Shown one piece after another: positions 1-8,813 of a stretch of DNA of 56,035 nt. Position 1 is the stretch's first letter, and every line of letters begins with the position of its first letter. The notes beneath the pieces are model-generated. The model was not told where the DNA came from. It was given only the letters and a program-made list of their open reading frames with translations, and did not search any database. The DNA comes from Mycobacterium kyogaense (GTDB lineage Bacteria; Actinomycetota; Actinomycetes; Mycobacteriales; Mycobacteriaceae): assembly GCF_003254575.1 (NCBI RefSeq), contig NZ_QJUA01000037.1, positions 1-56,035 of the forward strand, in the 5' to 3' direction. A program made the translations under genes and the position numbers.

Positions 1-1
1 C

Positions 2-49
2 CGTCGCTACGACACGCGCGCCAGTCCCGGCATCCGAGACCAGCACTGA
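2..49 (+). CDS. Possible 3' end of an upstream gene (partial)
   Basis: The first 16 codons read open from the left edge and end at a TGA at 47-49, giving the residues RRYDTRASPGIRDQH. A perfect 12-bp-stem hairpin begins six bases after the stop, which is what one expects behind the last codon of a transcribed gene. There is too little sequence to recognise a family, and the reading frame could be chance; the terminator-like hairpin is the main support. Confidence 0.3.
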   Translation, partial: RRYDTRASPGIRDQH

Positions 50-54
50 CCGAG

Positions 55-92
55 GAAGCGGCGGCCGCAACGACGGTTGAGGCCGCCGCTTC
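55..92 (+). terminator. Hairpin terminator after the left-edge gene
   Basis: Arms GAAGCGGCGGCC (55-66) and GGCCGCCGCTTC (81-92) are perfectly complementary, with a 14-nt loop. No clear T-run follows, as is usual for mycobacterial hairpin terminators. It sits directly downstream of the TGA at 47-49. Confidence 0.55.
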
Positions 93-231
93 ACCCTGCC
101 CACTTGACAAACCACTCCCCATATCAGTGTTCCGGGTCGTGATCAGCGGCATGTCACAGCCGTGGCTTCTCACTGGCAAGCGGAAAATTGGTGCGCAGAC
201 CCCTGCGCCCAGACCGGTAACTTCGGCGGGG

Positions 232-271
232 AGACCGGTGGGCCTGCGGGAGAGGCAGGCCCCACCGGTCT
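232..271 (-). terminator. Hairpin overlapping the Rieske gene stop codon
   Basis: A 15-16 bp stem (232-247 pairing with 255-271, one bulged C) has a 7-nt loop and includes the TAG stop of the leftward Rieske gene. It is well placed to end the lpqB-Rieske transcript. The bases between the hairpin at 55-92 and this one show no coding signal. Confidence 0.55.
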
Positions 272-707
272 ATCCCTGAACGATCGAATCCCCTTGCACC
301 CTAACGCTCACCGGCTCGAGCGGCTTCTTGGCCGGACCGTCGACGACGGCGCCGTCGAGGCTGAACTTGCTGCCGTGGCATGGGCAGTCGATGGTGCCGT
401 CGGCGATCTTGTTGACCAGGCATCCCGAATGTGTGCACACCGCCGAGAAGGCTTTGAAGTCGCCTGCGGTCGGCTGCGTGACCACCGTCTTGCCGACGAT
501 CACGCCGGAGCCCACCGGGACGTCGGCGGTCTTCGTCAGCGCCTCGCCGGTGCCTGCCGACCCGGACGACGCCGCCGATTCGGACGATGACGATGCGCCG
601 GACTCCGTGGAGGACCCGGACGAACACGCCGCCAGCGCGACCGCGGCCACCCCCACTCCGGCGCCCGTGAGGACCGCTTTGCGCGTCACTTCAGCATTGA
701 TGTCCAT
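270..707 (-). CDS. Rieske [2Fe-2S] lipoprotein
   Basis: A 145-residue exported Rieske protein. The N-terminus has a short signal with a TRK motif and a lipobox ending LAAC, so Cys28 should be lipidated. A Ser/Gly-rich linker follows, then the Rieske fold with both cluster-binding boxes, CTHSGC and CPCHGS; each supplies one Cys and one His to a 2Fe-2S cluster. The start is the ATG at 707, which has a GAAAGGG ribosome-binding site six bases upstream; a TTG two codons earlier is less likely. It lies 25 bp downstream of lpqB on the same strand. The protein resembles small Rieske lipoproteins of actinobacteria rather than the cytochrome bc1 Rieske subunit, as it lacks that protein's N-terminal membrane segments. 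Its electron partner cannot be inferred from this window. Confidence 0.9.
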   Translation of the reverse strand: MDINAEVTRKAVLTGAGVGVAAVALAACSSGSSTESGASSSSESAASSGSAGTGEALTKTADVPVGSGVIVGKTVVTQPTAGDFKAFSAVCTHSGCLVNKIADGTIDCPCHGSKFSLDGAVVDGPAKKPLEPVSVRVQGDSIVQG

Positions 708-732
708 TGCCAACCCTTTCGTTGCACGACTG

Positions 733-2493
733 TCAGCCCGGCAGCACCGGCAGTGCCCCCGCTGTCATGAGCGGACGAACTTCGCCCCAGGTGGGATCGC
801 CTTCGGCGCCCGAACCGGACAGCTGCAGCACGCCGCGCTGGTCGGCGACGTAGACCACCGACGGGTTGGCGGCCACTGTGGTGACGGGCATCAGCAGGTT
901 GCGGCTGGGGCCGTCGGAGTTCACCCCGTCGAGGTTGACGTAGGACACGGGGTGTTGCGGGTCGGTGCGGCTGACCACGATGTCGTCGCCGGTGCGCCAG
1001 CCGAGTGACACCACGGTGTCGCCGAGGCCGTAGCCGAGCCGGCGCGGATAGGTCAGCGCGTATCCGCCGCCGGGGGTCTGCTCGACGCTGGCGAGGATCA
1101 CGTGCCGGTCGATCACCATCGCCGCGCGGGTGCCGTCCCGGGAGAGCTGCAATTCGGTGATGACGCCGGGGAATCGGCCGGACACCAGCGTGGCGTCGAC
1201 GGGGATGCGGGCGGGTTGACCGGAGGCGTCCTGGAAGACGCGGACGACGTTGATGCCGTCGACGACGACCCAGACCGCGTCGTCGAGGGCCCAGCTGGGG
1301 CGGGTCAGGTTGCGCCCGTCCATCGCCTGACTTGCGTTGCCGCCCAACGGCCCGACCCACAGCGACGACGCCATGTCCGGTGCGCCGGGGCGCAGCGTGA
1401 CGATCGAGGCGACTTCCTGCCCGCCGCGGGACAGCGACGCCGCGGTCTGACCGGGCAGAGACCCGAAGGAGCCGGGCACCCGCGGGGCCCGCTGGCCGTC
1501 GAGCGACACCAGCGAACCGCCGATGAGAGCGTGCAGGCCGGCCGCCGCACCGTCGGCGGCGCCGGGGTCGGTGGCCGCGACGTCGCCGGTGTCCCACCCT
1601 TCGGCGAATCGGTCGTCGAGCGCTGCGCCGTCGGCGTTGATCACGTACGGCCCGTTGACCCCGGCCCGCGACAGCGTCCAGATGATTTGCGCCGCAAGCA
1701 GTTGCCTGCTGTGCGGGTCGGTGGTGGAGAGGCTGTCGAGATCGATGCGTGCACCGCCGTAGCCGCGTCCGACGCCTGTCTTGCCGCCGTCGGCGCGGGT
1801 CACCGGTCCACGCAGCCGCAGTGGCGCGCCGAGCAGATTGCGGACCGTCTTGTCCATCTCCGGCCGCGGTCCCGCGATCAGCTTGCTCACCAATTCCGTT
1901 GCCAGCTGGTCGGAATCGGAGACCGCGACGTAGCGCGGGTCGGGTACCACGGTCTTGCCGGTCGGATCGGCGAAGTACAGGGTGCTGCGCTTGTAGGTCG
2001 CCTGGAATTGCTGCCAGTCCAGGAAAACGCCGTTGGGGAGCCGGTCGATGCGCCAGCCGCCGGGGGTCTTGACCAGTTCGATCGGGCCGGGGTCGGGCAG
2101 GGCACCTTCACCGGTCTCGAACACGCCCATGTCGGACAGCGAACCCAGGATGTCGGCACGCATGTTGACCGAAACCCGCTCCGGCGTTCGGGTTTCGACG
2201 AACACGACGTTGTCGATCAGGAGCGCGCTACCGGCGTCGTCCCATCCGCTGGACGCCGATTCGGTGAGGAACTGCCGCGCCGCGAGGTGCCGGCTGGCGG
2301 GATCGGCGGTGGCCTTGAGGAATTCGCGCAGCAGCACGTCGGGGTCCATGCCGGGCGTGGGCTTGGGCAGGCTCGGCGGGGCGGGTCGGTCGACGGTGCC
2401 GATCGCCTGGGGTGACGACGAACTCGGCACCCCCGCACAGCCGGCGAGCACCAAAATGAGTACGGACAGGAGCGCCGCGAGCCCGCGCGTCAC
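733..2493 (-). CDS. lpqB: LpqB, MtrAB-associated lipoprotein
   Basis: 586-residue lipoprotein. It begins MTRGLAALLSVLILVLAGC, a signal peptide with lipobox LAGC (Cys19). The rest matches LpqB: a GerMN-like domain in the first half and a beta-propeller-like C-terminal half. The GTG start overlaps the mtrB stop in a GTGA arrangement, so translation is coupled; an in-frame start further upstream inside mtrB is rejected because it would bury the signal peptide. In mycobacteria LpqB is known to bind the extracellular domain of the sensor kinase MtrB and to tune MtrA phosphorylation, cell-wall homeostasis and division. Length is close to that of M. tuberculosis LpqB. Confidence 0.95.
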   Translation of the reverse strand: MTRGLAALLSVLILVLAGCAGVPSSSSPQAIGTVDRPAPPSLPKPTPGMDPDVLLREFLKATADPASRHLAARQFLTESASSGWDDAGSALLIDNVVFVETRTPERVSVNMRADILGSLSDMGVFETGEGALPDPGPIELVKTPGGWRIDRLPNGVFLDWQQFQATYKRSTLYFADPTGKTVVPDPRYVAVSDSDQLATELVSKLIAGPRPEMDKTVRNLLGAPLRLRGPVTRADGGKTGVGRGYGGARIDLDSLSTTDPHSRQLLAAQIIWTLSRAGVNGPYVINADGAALDDRFAEGWDTGDVAATDPGAADGAAAGLHALIGGSLVSLDGQRAPRVPGSFGSLPGQTAASLSRGGQEVASIVTLRPGAPDMASSLWVGPLGGNASQAMDGRNLTRPSWALDDAVWVVVDGINVVRVFQDASGQPARIPVDATLVSGRFPGVITELQLSRDGTRAAMVIDRHVILASVEQTPGGGYALTYPRRLGYGLGDTVVSLGWRTGDDIVVSRTDPQHPVSYVNLDGVNSDGPSRNLLMPVTTVAANPSVVYVADQRGVLQLSGSGAEGDPTWGEVRPLMTAGALPVLPG

Positions 2494-4142
2494 ACGCTCT
2501 CCCCTGCGGGTTCGCGTCGGCGGGTCGGCACTCCCGCCGGTTCCCCGATCGGCTTGACGGGCAACGGACTGCTGGTGACTTTGTGCCCGCGCACCAGCGG
2601 CAGCGTGAGCCGGAAGCACGCACCCTTGCCGGGCTCTCCCCACGCCTCCAGCCGCCCCTGGTGCAGGCGCGCGTCCTCGATGCTGATCGCCAGACCGAGG
2701 CCGGTGCCGCCGGATCGGCGCACCCGCGACGGGTCGGCCCGCCAGAACCGGCTGAACACCAGCTTCTCCTCGCCGGGTCGCAGACCGACGCCGTAGTCGC
2801 GAACCGTGACCGCGACTGTGTCGGCGTCGGCGGCCATCCGGATGCGTACGGGCTTGCGTTCGGCGTGGTCGATGGCGTTGGCGATCAGGTTGCGCAGGAT
2901 GCGCTCGACGCGGCGCGGATCGACTTCGGCGATGATCTCGTCGCCGGGCAGGTCGACCATCATGTCGACGGACGCCTCCTCGGACAGATGCCCGACGTTG
3001 TCGAGCGCGCTGCGAACGATCGAGCGCAGGTCGACCGCTTCGACGGCGAGTTCGGCGACACCGGCGTCGTGGCGGGAGATCTCGAGCAGATCGTTGAGCA
3101 GCGATTCGAACCGGTCCAGCTCGTTGACCATCAGCTCGGTGGAGCGGCGCAGCGCGGGGTCCAGCTCTTCAGCGTGGTCGTGGATGAGGTCGGCGGCCAT
3201 CCGCACGGTCGTCAGCGGGGTGCGCAGCTCGTGGCTGACGTCAGAGGTGAAGCGTCGCTGCAGGTTTCCGAACTCTTCGAGCTGGGTGATTTGCCGCTGC
3301 AGACTCTCGGCCATGTCGTTGAACGACACGGCCAGTCGTGCCATGTCGTCTTCGCCGCGCACCGGCATGCGTTCACTCAGGTGGCCTTCGGCGAACCGCT
3401 CGGCGATCCGCGACGCCGAGCGCACCGGCAGCACGATCTGGCGGGCCACCAGCAGCGCGATCGCGGCGAGCAGGCCCAGCAGGACCACACCGCCGGTGGC
3501 CATGGTGCCGCGCACCAGGGCGATGGTGGATTGCTCGTTTCTCAGCGGAAAGATCAGGTAGAGCTCGAGATTGGTGACCGCAGAGGTCGACGACGACGTC
3601 GGACTGCCGATCACCAGGGCCGGGCCGGAGAAGCCGTCGGTGCGCACAGTGGAGTACTGATAGCTGACCTGGCCGGCTTTGACGAAGTCGCGCAACGAGT
3701 TCGGGATCTGGTCGATGGGCCCGGCGGCCGTCGCTGCGCGTGGGCCGTCGCCCGGGACGATCAGCACGGCGTCGAAGGCGCCGGCCAATCCTGCTCCGGC
3801 GTCGGCCTTGCGGTCGATCAGAGTGTTGCGGGCCAGCTGCAGGCTGCTGTCGAGCGACCGGGTTTCCTCGCCGCCGACGATGCCGCTGACGGTGGTGCGC
3901 GCGCGCTCGATCTCCTCGGTCGCCGCACCGACCTTGACTTCGAGGATGCGGTCGGTGATCTGGCTGGTGAGCACGAACCCGAGGACCATTATGACGGTCA
4001 GCGACAGCCCCAGCGTCAGCGTGACGACACGCAACTGCAGGGAGCGGCGCCACGCCGAGCTGACAGCCCGGCCCAGCACGCCCAGCCCGCGGATCAGCGG
4101 GGCTGACCGCCGGTGGATGCGCCGCCTCGAACCGAAGATCAT
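2490..4142 (-). CDS. mtrB: MtrB sensor histidine kinase
   Basis: 550 residues. Membrane segments lie at about 38-59 and 214-233 and flank an extracellular sensor domain. A HAMP domain follows (about 235-288), then the dimerisation and phosphoacceptor box SDVSHELRTP with His304. The ATP-binding domain has the N box (RNLIANAIDHAE) and G boxes (DYGVGL and GGTGLGLAI). MtrB phosphorylates MtrA and in mycobacteria localises to septa and poles. It lies 55 bp downstream of mtrA and overlaps lpqB, the standard mtrA-mtrB-lpqB operon. All catalytic motifs are intact. Confidence 0.97.
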   Translation of the reverse strand: MIFGSRRRIHRRSAPLIRGLGVLGRAVSSAWRRSLQLRVVTLTLGLSLTVIMVLGFVLTSQITDRILEVKVGAATEEIERARTTVSGIVGGEETRSLDSSLQLARNTLIDRKADAGAGLAGAFDAVLIVPGDGPRAATAAGPIDQIPNSLRDFVKAGQVSYQYSTVRTDGFSGPALVIGSPTSSSTSAVTNLELYLIFPLRNEQSTIALVRGTMATGGVVLLGLLAAIALLVARQIVLPVRSASRIAERFAEGHLSERMPVRGEDDMARLAVSFNDMAESLQRQITQLEEFGNLQRRFTSDVSHELRTPLTTVRMAADLIHDHAEELDPALRRSTELMVNELDRFESLLNDLLEISRHDAGVAELAVEAVDLRSIVRSALDNVGHLSEEASVDMMVDLPGDEIIAEVDPRRVERILRNLIANAIDHAERKPVRIRMAADADTVAVTVRDYGVGLRPGEEKLVFSRFWRADPSRVRRSGGTGLGLAISIEDARLHQGRLEAWGEPGKGACFRLTLPLVRGHKVTSSPLPVKPIGEPAGVPTRRREPAGESV

Positions 4143-4197
4143 GGGCGGCGCATCACGGCCGGGGTATCACGTCGCCTCAACCAGGCGGACCGTCCGA

Positions 4198-4884
4198 TCA
4201 CGGAGGTCCGGCCTTGTATCCCACTCCTCGAACGGTCAGCACCACCTGCGGGTTCTCCGGGTCCTTCTCGACCTTGGCCCGCAGCCGCTGCACATGCACG
4301 TTCACCAAACGGGTGTCGGCGGGGTGGCGATAACCCCACACCTGTTCGAGCAGCACATCACGAGTAAACACCTGGCGAGGTTTGCGTGCCAGCGCCACCA
4401 ACAGGTCGAACTCCAGCGGGGTCAGGGAGATCTGCTCGCCCTGCCGGGTGACCTTGTGCGCAGGCACGTCGATGTCGACGTCGGCGATCGAGAGCATCTC
4501 CGCCGGCTCGTCCTCGTTGCGCCGCAGCCGGGCGCGCACGCGGGCCACCAGCTCCTTGGGCTTGAACGGCTTCATCACGTAGTCGTCGGCGCCGGATTCG
4601 AGCCCGAGCACCACGTCGACGGTGTCGGTCTTGGCGGTCAGCATCACGATCGGCACGCCGGAGTCGGCGCGCAGCACCCGGCAGACGTCGATGCCGTTCA
4701 TGCCGGGCAGCATCAGGTCGAGCAGCACCAGATCGGGCCGGAGCTCCCGGACGGCGGTGAGCGCCTGGGTGCCGTCCCCGATGACGGCGGTGTCGAAACC
4801 CTCGCCGCGCAGCACGATGGTGAGCATCTCAGCCAGCGAAGGGTCGTCGTCGACGACCAGGATCCTTTGCCTCATGGTGTCCAT
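4198..4884 (-). CDS. mtrA: MtrA response regulator
   Basis: 228-residue OmpR/PhoB-type regulator. The receiver domain (1-120) has the acidic pocket D12-D14, phosphoacceptor Asp56 in LLDLMLPG, and the conserved Thr83 and Lys105. The C-terminal winged helix (about 130-226) is typical, with LTPLEFDLL and RGVGYKAG. Length and Asp56 match M. tuberculosis MtrA, an essential regulator of dnaA, ripA and other cell-cycle and envelope genes. It is the first gene of the mtrA-mtrB-lpqB unit. An in-frame ATG three codons later is a possible alternative start. Confidence 0.97.
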   Translation of the reverse strand: MDTMRQRILVVDDDPSLAEMLTIVLRGEGFDTAVIGDGTQALTAVRELRPDLVLLDLMLPGMNGIDVCRVLRADSGVPIVMLTAKTDTVDVVLGLESGADDYVMKPFKPKELVARVRARLRRNEDEPAEMLSIADVDIDVPAHKVTRQGEQISLTPLEFDLLVALARKPRQVFTRDVLLEQVWGYRHPADTRLVNVHVQRLRAKVEKDPENPQVVLTVRGVGYKAGPP

Positions 4885-4951
4885 GGTGTCACCACAACGC
4901 GATAAACCCCGGTTACCACACGGGCGTTTCGCGCCTCAACCGGGCCGAAGG

Positions 4952-5623
4952 TCAGGCGCAGGCGGCGATGACGTCTCGCTGCTGGCTGATCGACTGCAGA
5001 ACCTCGTAGCCGATCTGGCGTGCGCTGGCCATCACGGGGTTGCGTTCCAGTCCCGTCGCGGCCGGGTCGCCCTGCACGACGCGTCCCAGCGACGGACTTC
5101 CGGACAGTGCCGCCAGGGCCGCGGCGGCCTCGTCGTCGGCGTGGGGGCCTGCGGCGAGCGCGAGAACCAGCTGCTTGCGGGAAAACTCGGCGCCGTCAGC
5201 ATCTTTGACGACGGGGTTGGTCCACCAGTGCTCGAACGGGATGCGTGAGCCGCGGTCGATGTGTTCGCCGTCGCGGGTGCGGATCGGCGCGGGCGGATAC
5301 ATTCCGAGCTTCGGCACGAACTCGCCGCAGCGCTGCGATCCGGTGCGGATCTTCATCAGCGTCAGGCACGCCGCGGACGACGCGGTCTTGGGGTTGACCA
5401 CACCGGCGGTGTCGACCCACGTCATCAGCGGCCGCACACCCCACTCGTCGATCAGGGCGCGTGACGAGGCGGTGCCGTGGACCAGGCGGCCGATGTGGCG
5501 GGCCACTTCGCGGCCTTCGAGCATGCGTCCCTGGTCGAAGCGTTCTCCCGCGGTCTTGAGCTCGGTCACGAGTTCGTCGATCCGCGCCATCATGTCGGCC
5601 TGAATTCGAGTGCGAACGACCAT
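4952..5623 (-). CDS. Conserved hypothetical protein between mtrA and tmk
   Basis: 223 residues, soluble, with no signal peptide or membrane segment. The start ATG has a good AAGGGGG ribosome-binding site four bases upstream. The N-terminal third looks helical (ARIDELVTELKTAGERFDQGRMLEGREVARHIGRLVHG). The middle contains two cysteines, and the C-terminus is Ala-rich and helical. I do not recognise a family. G+C-rich codon third positions support real coding. As I recall it, M. tuberculosis has tmk directly beside mtrA, so this looks like a lineage-specific gene in an otherwise conserved cluster. Function unknown. Confidence 0.8.
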   Translation of the reverse strand: MVVRTRIQADMMARIDELVTELKTAGERFDQGRMLEGREVARHIGRLVHGTASSRALIDEWGVRPLMTWVDTAGVVNPKTASSAACLTLMKIRTGSQRCGEFVPKLGMYPPAPIRTRDGEHIDRGSRIPFEHWWTNPVVKDADGAEFSRKQLVLALAAGPHADDEAAAALAALSGSPSLGRVVQGDPAATGLERNPVMASARQIGYEVLQSISQQRDVIAACA

Positions 5624-5695
5624 TGATCCCCCTTGACGTGTGCCGCTGTGCGGCTCCCCGATCGGAGCGTACGTCGGACGCGGGGTTTCGTCTCG

Positions 5696-6334
5696 CTAAC
5701 CGGGTTCGCCGAGCAACCCCTCGGCGAGCGCCGCGGCGTCGACGTCGGGTGGCACCACGGCCCAGGGGCCACCCCAGGAGGCCGCGGCGAGTTCGGCGTA
5801 GACGGCGCTCGTGCGTCGCTGTAGCCCGTCGTCGCGTTCGTAGGCGTCGCGGGTGCGGTCGGCGTCAGCGGCTTCCCGGCTGGCCGCGCGGGCGGCGGCC
5901 AGTTCGGTCGGCACGTCGAGCAGGACCTGCACGTGCGGCGTCGGCAGCTGCAGCCGGCCGTACTCCAGGTCGTGCACCCAGGCGACCATGTCACCGTCGG
6001 CTCCCTGGTGCAGCCGCGCTGCGCTGTAGGCGGCGTTGGAGGCGACGTAACGGTCGAGGATCACCACGGAGTGTGTGGAGGTGAGCTCGTCGATCCGCGC
6101 GCGTGCGCCGGCCCGGTCCATCGCGAACAGCACGGCCATCGCGTAGACGGAGTCGGCGAGGTCGCCGTGGCGGCCGTGCAGCGCTTCGGCGGCCAGGTCG
6201 GCGGGCACCGACTCTCCGTAGCGGGGGAACGCCAGGTTCGTCACCGAGTGGCCGTTAGCTTCGAACGCTGCCCGCAACCCGTTGGTCAGGGTCCGTTTCC
6301 CCGCGCCGTCGACACCTTCTATGACGATGAGCAC
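5696..6334 (-). CDS. tmk: Thymidylate kinase
   Basis: 212 residues; phosphorylates dTMP to dTDP with ATP in the cytosol. The P-loop GVDGAGKR is at 7-14, the DRY motif (LDRYVASNAAYS) follows, and the AxxR lid region lies around EAADADRTRDAYERD. Length agrees with mycobacterial Tmk. The start is the GTG at 6334: a TACGCT -10 element (6341-6346 on this strand) ends six bases upstream with no Shine-Dalgarno, implying a leaderless mRNA. Longer in-frame starts would add a tail absent from the family. The gene starts 53 bp from the divergent esterase gene. Confidence 0.96.
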   Translation of the reverse strand: MLIVIEGVDGAGKRTLTNGLRAAFEANGHSVTNLAFPRYGESVPADLAAEALHGRHGDLADSVYAMAVLFAMDRAGARARIDELTSTHSVVILDRYVASNAAYSAARLHQGADGDMVAWVHDLEYGRLQLPTPHVQVLLDVPTELAAARAASREAADADRTRDAYERDDGLQRRTSAVYAELAAASWGGPWAVVPPDVDAAALAEGLLGEPG

Positions 6335-6387
6335 GGGGTGAGCGTAATCCAGTGCGGCACCGGGACCCGAGGTGATAGGTATGCACG

Positions 6388-7728
6388 ATGCGGGGTCAGA
6401 GCAATGTCGCAACGGTAGCTGGATGCGCCGTGGCAGCGGGGGTCGGCGCGGCAGCGCTGCTGGGGTTGGGCTGCGGTGTGGCAGCCGCCGACGACGGCGG
6501 GACCACTGCCACGACCAGCCACAGCCAGGTGCGGGCGGCCAGGGCGGAGAAGGCCGACAGGACCGACTCCCCGCGGCTGCGCACCCGGCTGGCCGAGCGC
6601 ACGCGCGAGCGCGCCTCGGGCACCGACGCGGGCACCGACACGAGAACGGAGCGGAAACGTCTCTTCGCGCCGTTGACGCGGGTCGCCGTCGAGCCGACGG
6701 ACAGCGACGAGCCGACGGCCCCCGCCCTGACCGCGCCGCTGCTGCCGTTGAGCAGCGCCACCCGGCGTGAGCGCATCCGCGACATCACCGATGGGCCGCA
6801 GACCGTCGTCACCGGTCCCCCGTCGCTGCAGGATCGGTTCATCCTGCGGACGCTGCAGAAGCTGCGCGCCGAGGATTCCCCCATCTTCGTCGGGGACGGC
6901 GGCAGTGTGACCTACACCAGTCCGCCCAAGTGGGTGAGCGGTGGCGTCGCGGTCACCGAAAGTACCTACAGCGGCATGAAAGTCGTGACGATCACCCCGA
7001 AGCGCAAGCCCACGGACGAGTACGTGCTGGCGCTGCACGGCGGCGGGTTCGTCGCCGAGGCGAACATCATCAACTGGGCCGACTACACGGCGATGGCCCG
7101 TCAGACGGGCGCGACGGTGGTGGTGCCGATCTATCCGCTGGCCCCGCCGATAGGCAACGCCACTGTCGAGGGTCTGGTGCCGCCGATGGCGGACTACGTG
7201 TCGCTGATGATCGCCGAGCACGGCGCCGAGAACGTGTCTCTGTATGGCGATTCCGCGGGCGGCACGTACGCGATGCTGGTGGCCCAGGAGCTGGTGCGCC
7301 GCTGCCGGGCCGACGCGGCCTGCGATCCCGACGAGGATCAGCCGTCCCGGATGGTGCTGATCTCCCCGGTGCTGCATCTGACGCTGTCCGGGCCGATCGT
7401 CGATGACATCAACGATCCGATCATCCCGCCCCGGACGGCACCGGCACCCGGCGGCGGTCTGAATCCTGATGACCCGCACTTCAATCCGATCATGGTCGAC
7501 GATCTGACCGGGTTGCCGCCGACGGCGATCTACGTCGGAACCGTGGAACGGCCCTACCCCGGTGACTTGATGTTCCGCGACAAGCTGCTGGCGCAGGACC
7601 CTGATGCGAACTTCACGGTGGTGATCGGCGACGGTCAGATGCACGATTGGGCGCTCGGCGGAATCTTCGTCAATTCCCAGTCCCGCAAGTGGCGTTCGAC
7701 GATCTACCAGCAGCTGGGCCTGATCTGA
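6388..7728 (+). CDS. Exported alpha/beta-hydrolase esterase/lipase (HSL type)
   Basis: 446 residues. An N-terminal signal peptide (about 1-34, ending GVAAADDG) is followed by a charged, probably disordered stretch, and the hydrolase domain covers about 170-440. The HSL-family oxyanion motif HGGGF starts at His217, the nucleophile elbow GDSAGG has Ser289, and the catalytic His is probably His419 in QMHDW; the acid is likely the Asp in RPYPGD about 50 residues before it. This family cleaves short-chain acyl esters. It heads a rightward run of three exported hydrolase genes (esterase, glycerophosphodiesterase, phosphatase), which suggests stepwise breakdown of external phospholipid. The true substrate cannot be read from the sequence. 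Confidence 0.88.
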   Translation: MRGQSNVATVAGCAVAAGVGAAALLGLGCGVAAADDGGTTATTSHSQVRAARAEKADRTDSPRLRTRLAERTRERASGTDAGTDTRTERKRLFAPLTRVAVEPTDSDEPTAPALTAPLLPLSSATRRERIRDITDGPQTVVTGPPSLQDRFILRTLQKLRAEDSPIFVGDGGSVTYTSPPKWVSGGVAVTESTYSGMKVVTITPKRKPTDEYVLALHGGGFVAEANIINWADYTAMARQTGATVVVPIYPLAPPIGNATVEGLVPPMADYVSLMIAEHGAENVSLYGDSAGGTYAMLVAQELVRRCRADAACDPDEDQPSRMVLISPVLHLTLSGPIVDDINDPIIPPRTAPAPGGGLNPDDPHFNPIMVDDLTGLPPTAIYVGTVERPYPGDLMFRDKLLAQDPDANFTVVIGDGQMHDWALGGIFVNSQSRKWRSTIYQQLGLI

Positions 7729-7799
7729 CGACAGCGACGACGGTGGCGTTCACGCAGCGGACACTTCGGCGTCGCCTTGCGCTGCTAGGCCTTGATGTC

Positions 7800-8813
7800 A
7801 TGCGCTGTCTTGCCGTGGTGATCGCGGGGTTGATGCTGGCCGGCTTCGTCGGGTCCGCGCCGAGCGCTTCGGCGGCGGCCGACTTCGATCTGCAAGCGCA
7901 CCGCGGCGGCCGCGGGGAAACCACCGAGGAGTCGCTGCGCGCATTCGCCAAGGCGCTCGAACTCGGCGTGAGCACGCTGGAGCTCGACATCGTGCTGTCC
8001 CGCGACGGTCAGCCGATGGTCTGGCACGACCCCATGATCCAGGCCGACAAATGCTCCGACACCGCCCCGGCTTTTCCGGGCGATCCGCAGTTCCCCTACG
8101 TCGGGAAGGCGGTGTGGCAGCTGACGGCCGCCCAGCTCCACACGCTGGACTGCGGGAAATTGCTGCCCGCTTTCCCGCAGGCCGAGGTGGTCAGGGGCAA
8201 CAGAATCGCGACACTGCCCGAGGTGTTCGCGCTCGCCGACCGCTACCGGGCCGGTGTCCGCTACAACATCGAGACCAAGATCGAGGCGGACAAGCCGGAG
8301 ATGTCGGCCCCGCCGGGCCAGTTCGTCGACGTCATCCTCGCGGCGGTGCGCGCTGCGGGTAAGCAGGATCTGGTCGAGATCCAGAGCTTCGACTGGCGCA
8401 CCCTGCCGCTGGTTCGCGCCGCCGCGCCGTCGATTCCACGGATCGCGCTGTGGGATGAGACGACGTTCGTGCCTGGTTCGCCATGGCTGGACGGCATCGA
8501 CCCGGCGGCCGTCAGCGACCCGATCGTCGCGGCGACGATGGTGGGCGCCGATGTGTTGTCCCCGGGTTACTCGGTGCCCTACGGCCAGGTCCCCGGCGAT
8601 CCGGGTTTCGCTCTGGTCGCCGACGCCGAATTCGTTTCGCGCGCACATGGACTCGGGCTGAAGGTCATCCCGTGGACGATCAACGACCCCGACGCGATGC
8701 GCGCCCAGATCGCCGCGGGTGCGGACGGGATCATCACCGATTACCCGACGCGGCTGCGATCTGTGATGGCGGAACTGGGCATGCCGCTGCCGCCGGCCTA
8801 CCGTCCGACATGA
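7800..8813 (+). CDS. Secreted glycerophosphodiester phosphodiesterase
   Basis: 337 residues from the ATG at 7800, with a signal peptide (MRCLAVVIAGLMLAGFVG then SAPSASA). An in-frame GTG at 7743 would add an Arg-rich n-region and is also possible. The mature protein opens with the GDPD signature: QAHRGGRGETTEES, then LELDIVLSRDG and VWHDP, supplying the catalytic His pair and the metal-binding acidic residues. It also has NIETKIE and the closing DGIITDYPTRL strand. The family hydrolyses glycerophosphodiesters to glycerol-3-phosphate plus alcohol. Its stop overlaps the next gene's start (ATGA), so the two are translationally coupled. Confidence 0.92.
   Translation: MRCLAVVIAGLMLAGFVGSAPSASAAADFDLQAHRGGRGETTEESLRAFAKALELGVSTLELDIVLSRDGQPMVWHDPMIQADKCSDTAPAFPGDPQFPYVGKAVWQLTAAQLHTLDCGKLLPAFPQAEVVRGNRIATLPEVFALADRYRAGVRYNIETKIEADKPEMSAPPGQFVDVILAAVRAAGKQDLVEIQSFDWRTLPLVRAAAPSIPRIALWDETTFVPGSPWLDGIDPAAVSDPIVAATMVGADVLSPGYSVPYGQVPGDPGFALVADAEFVSRAHGLGLKVIPWTINDPDAMRAQIAAGADGIITDYPTRLRSVMAELGMPLPPAYRPT

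Noticed and set aside
2583..4106. Long open frame on the plus strand opposite mtrB
   Set aside because: It is a mirror of the G+C-rich codons of mtrB, with no ribosome-binding site or domain; mtrB is unambiguous on the other strand. The same applies to long frames opposite lpqB (1102-2415), the esterase (6319-7644), the permease (16452-17948) and the first sugar transferase (41581-43062).
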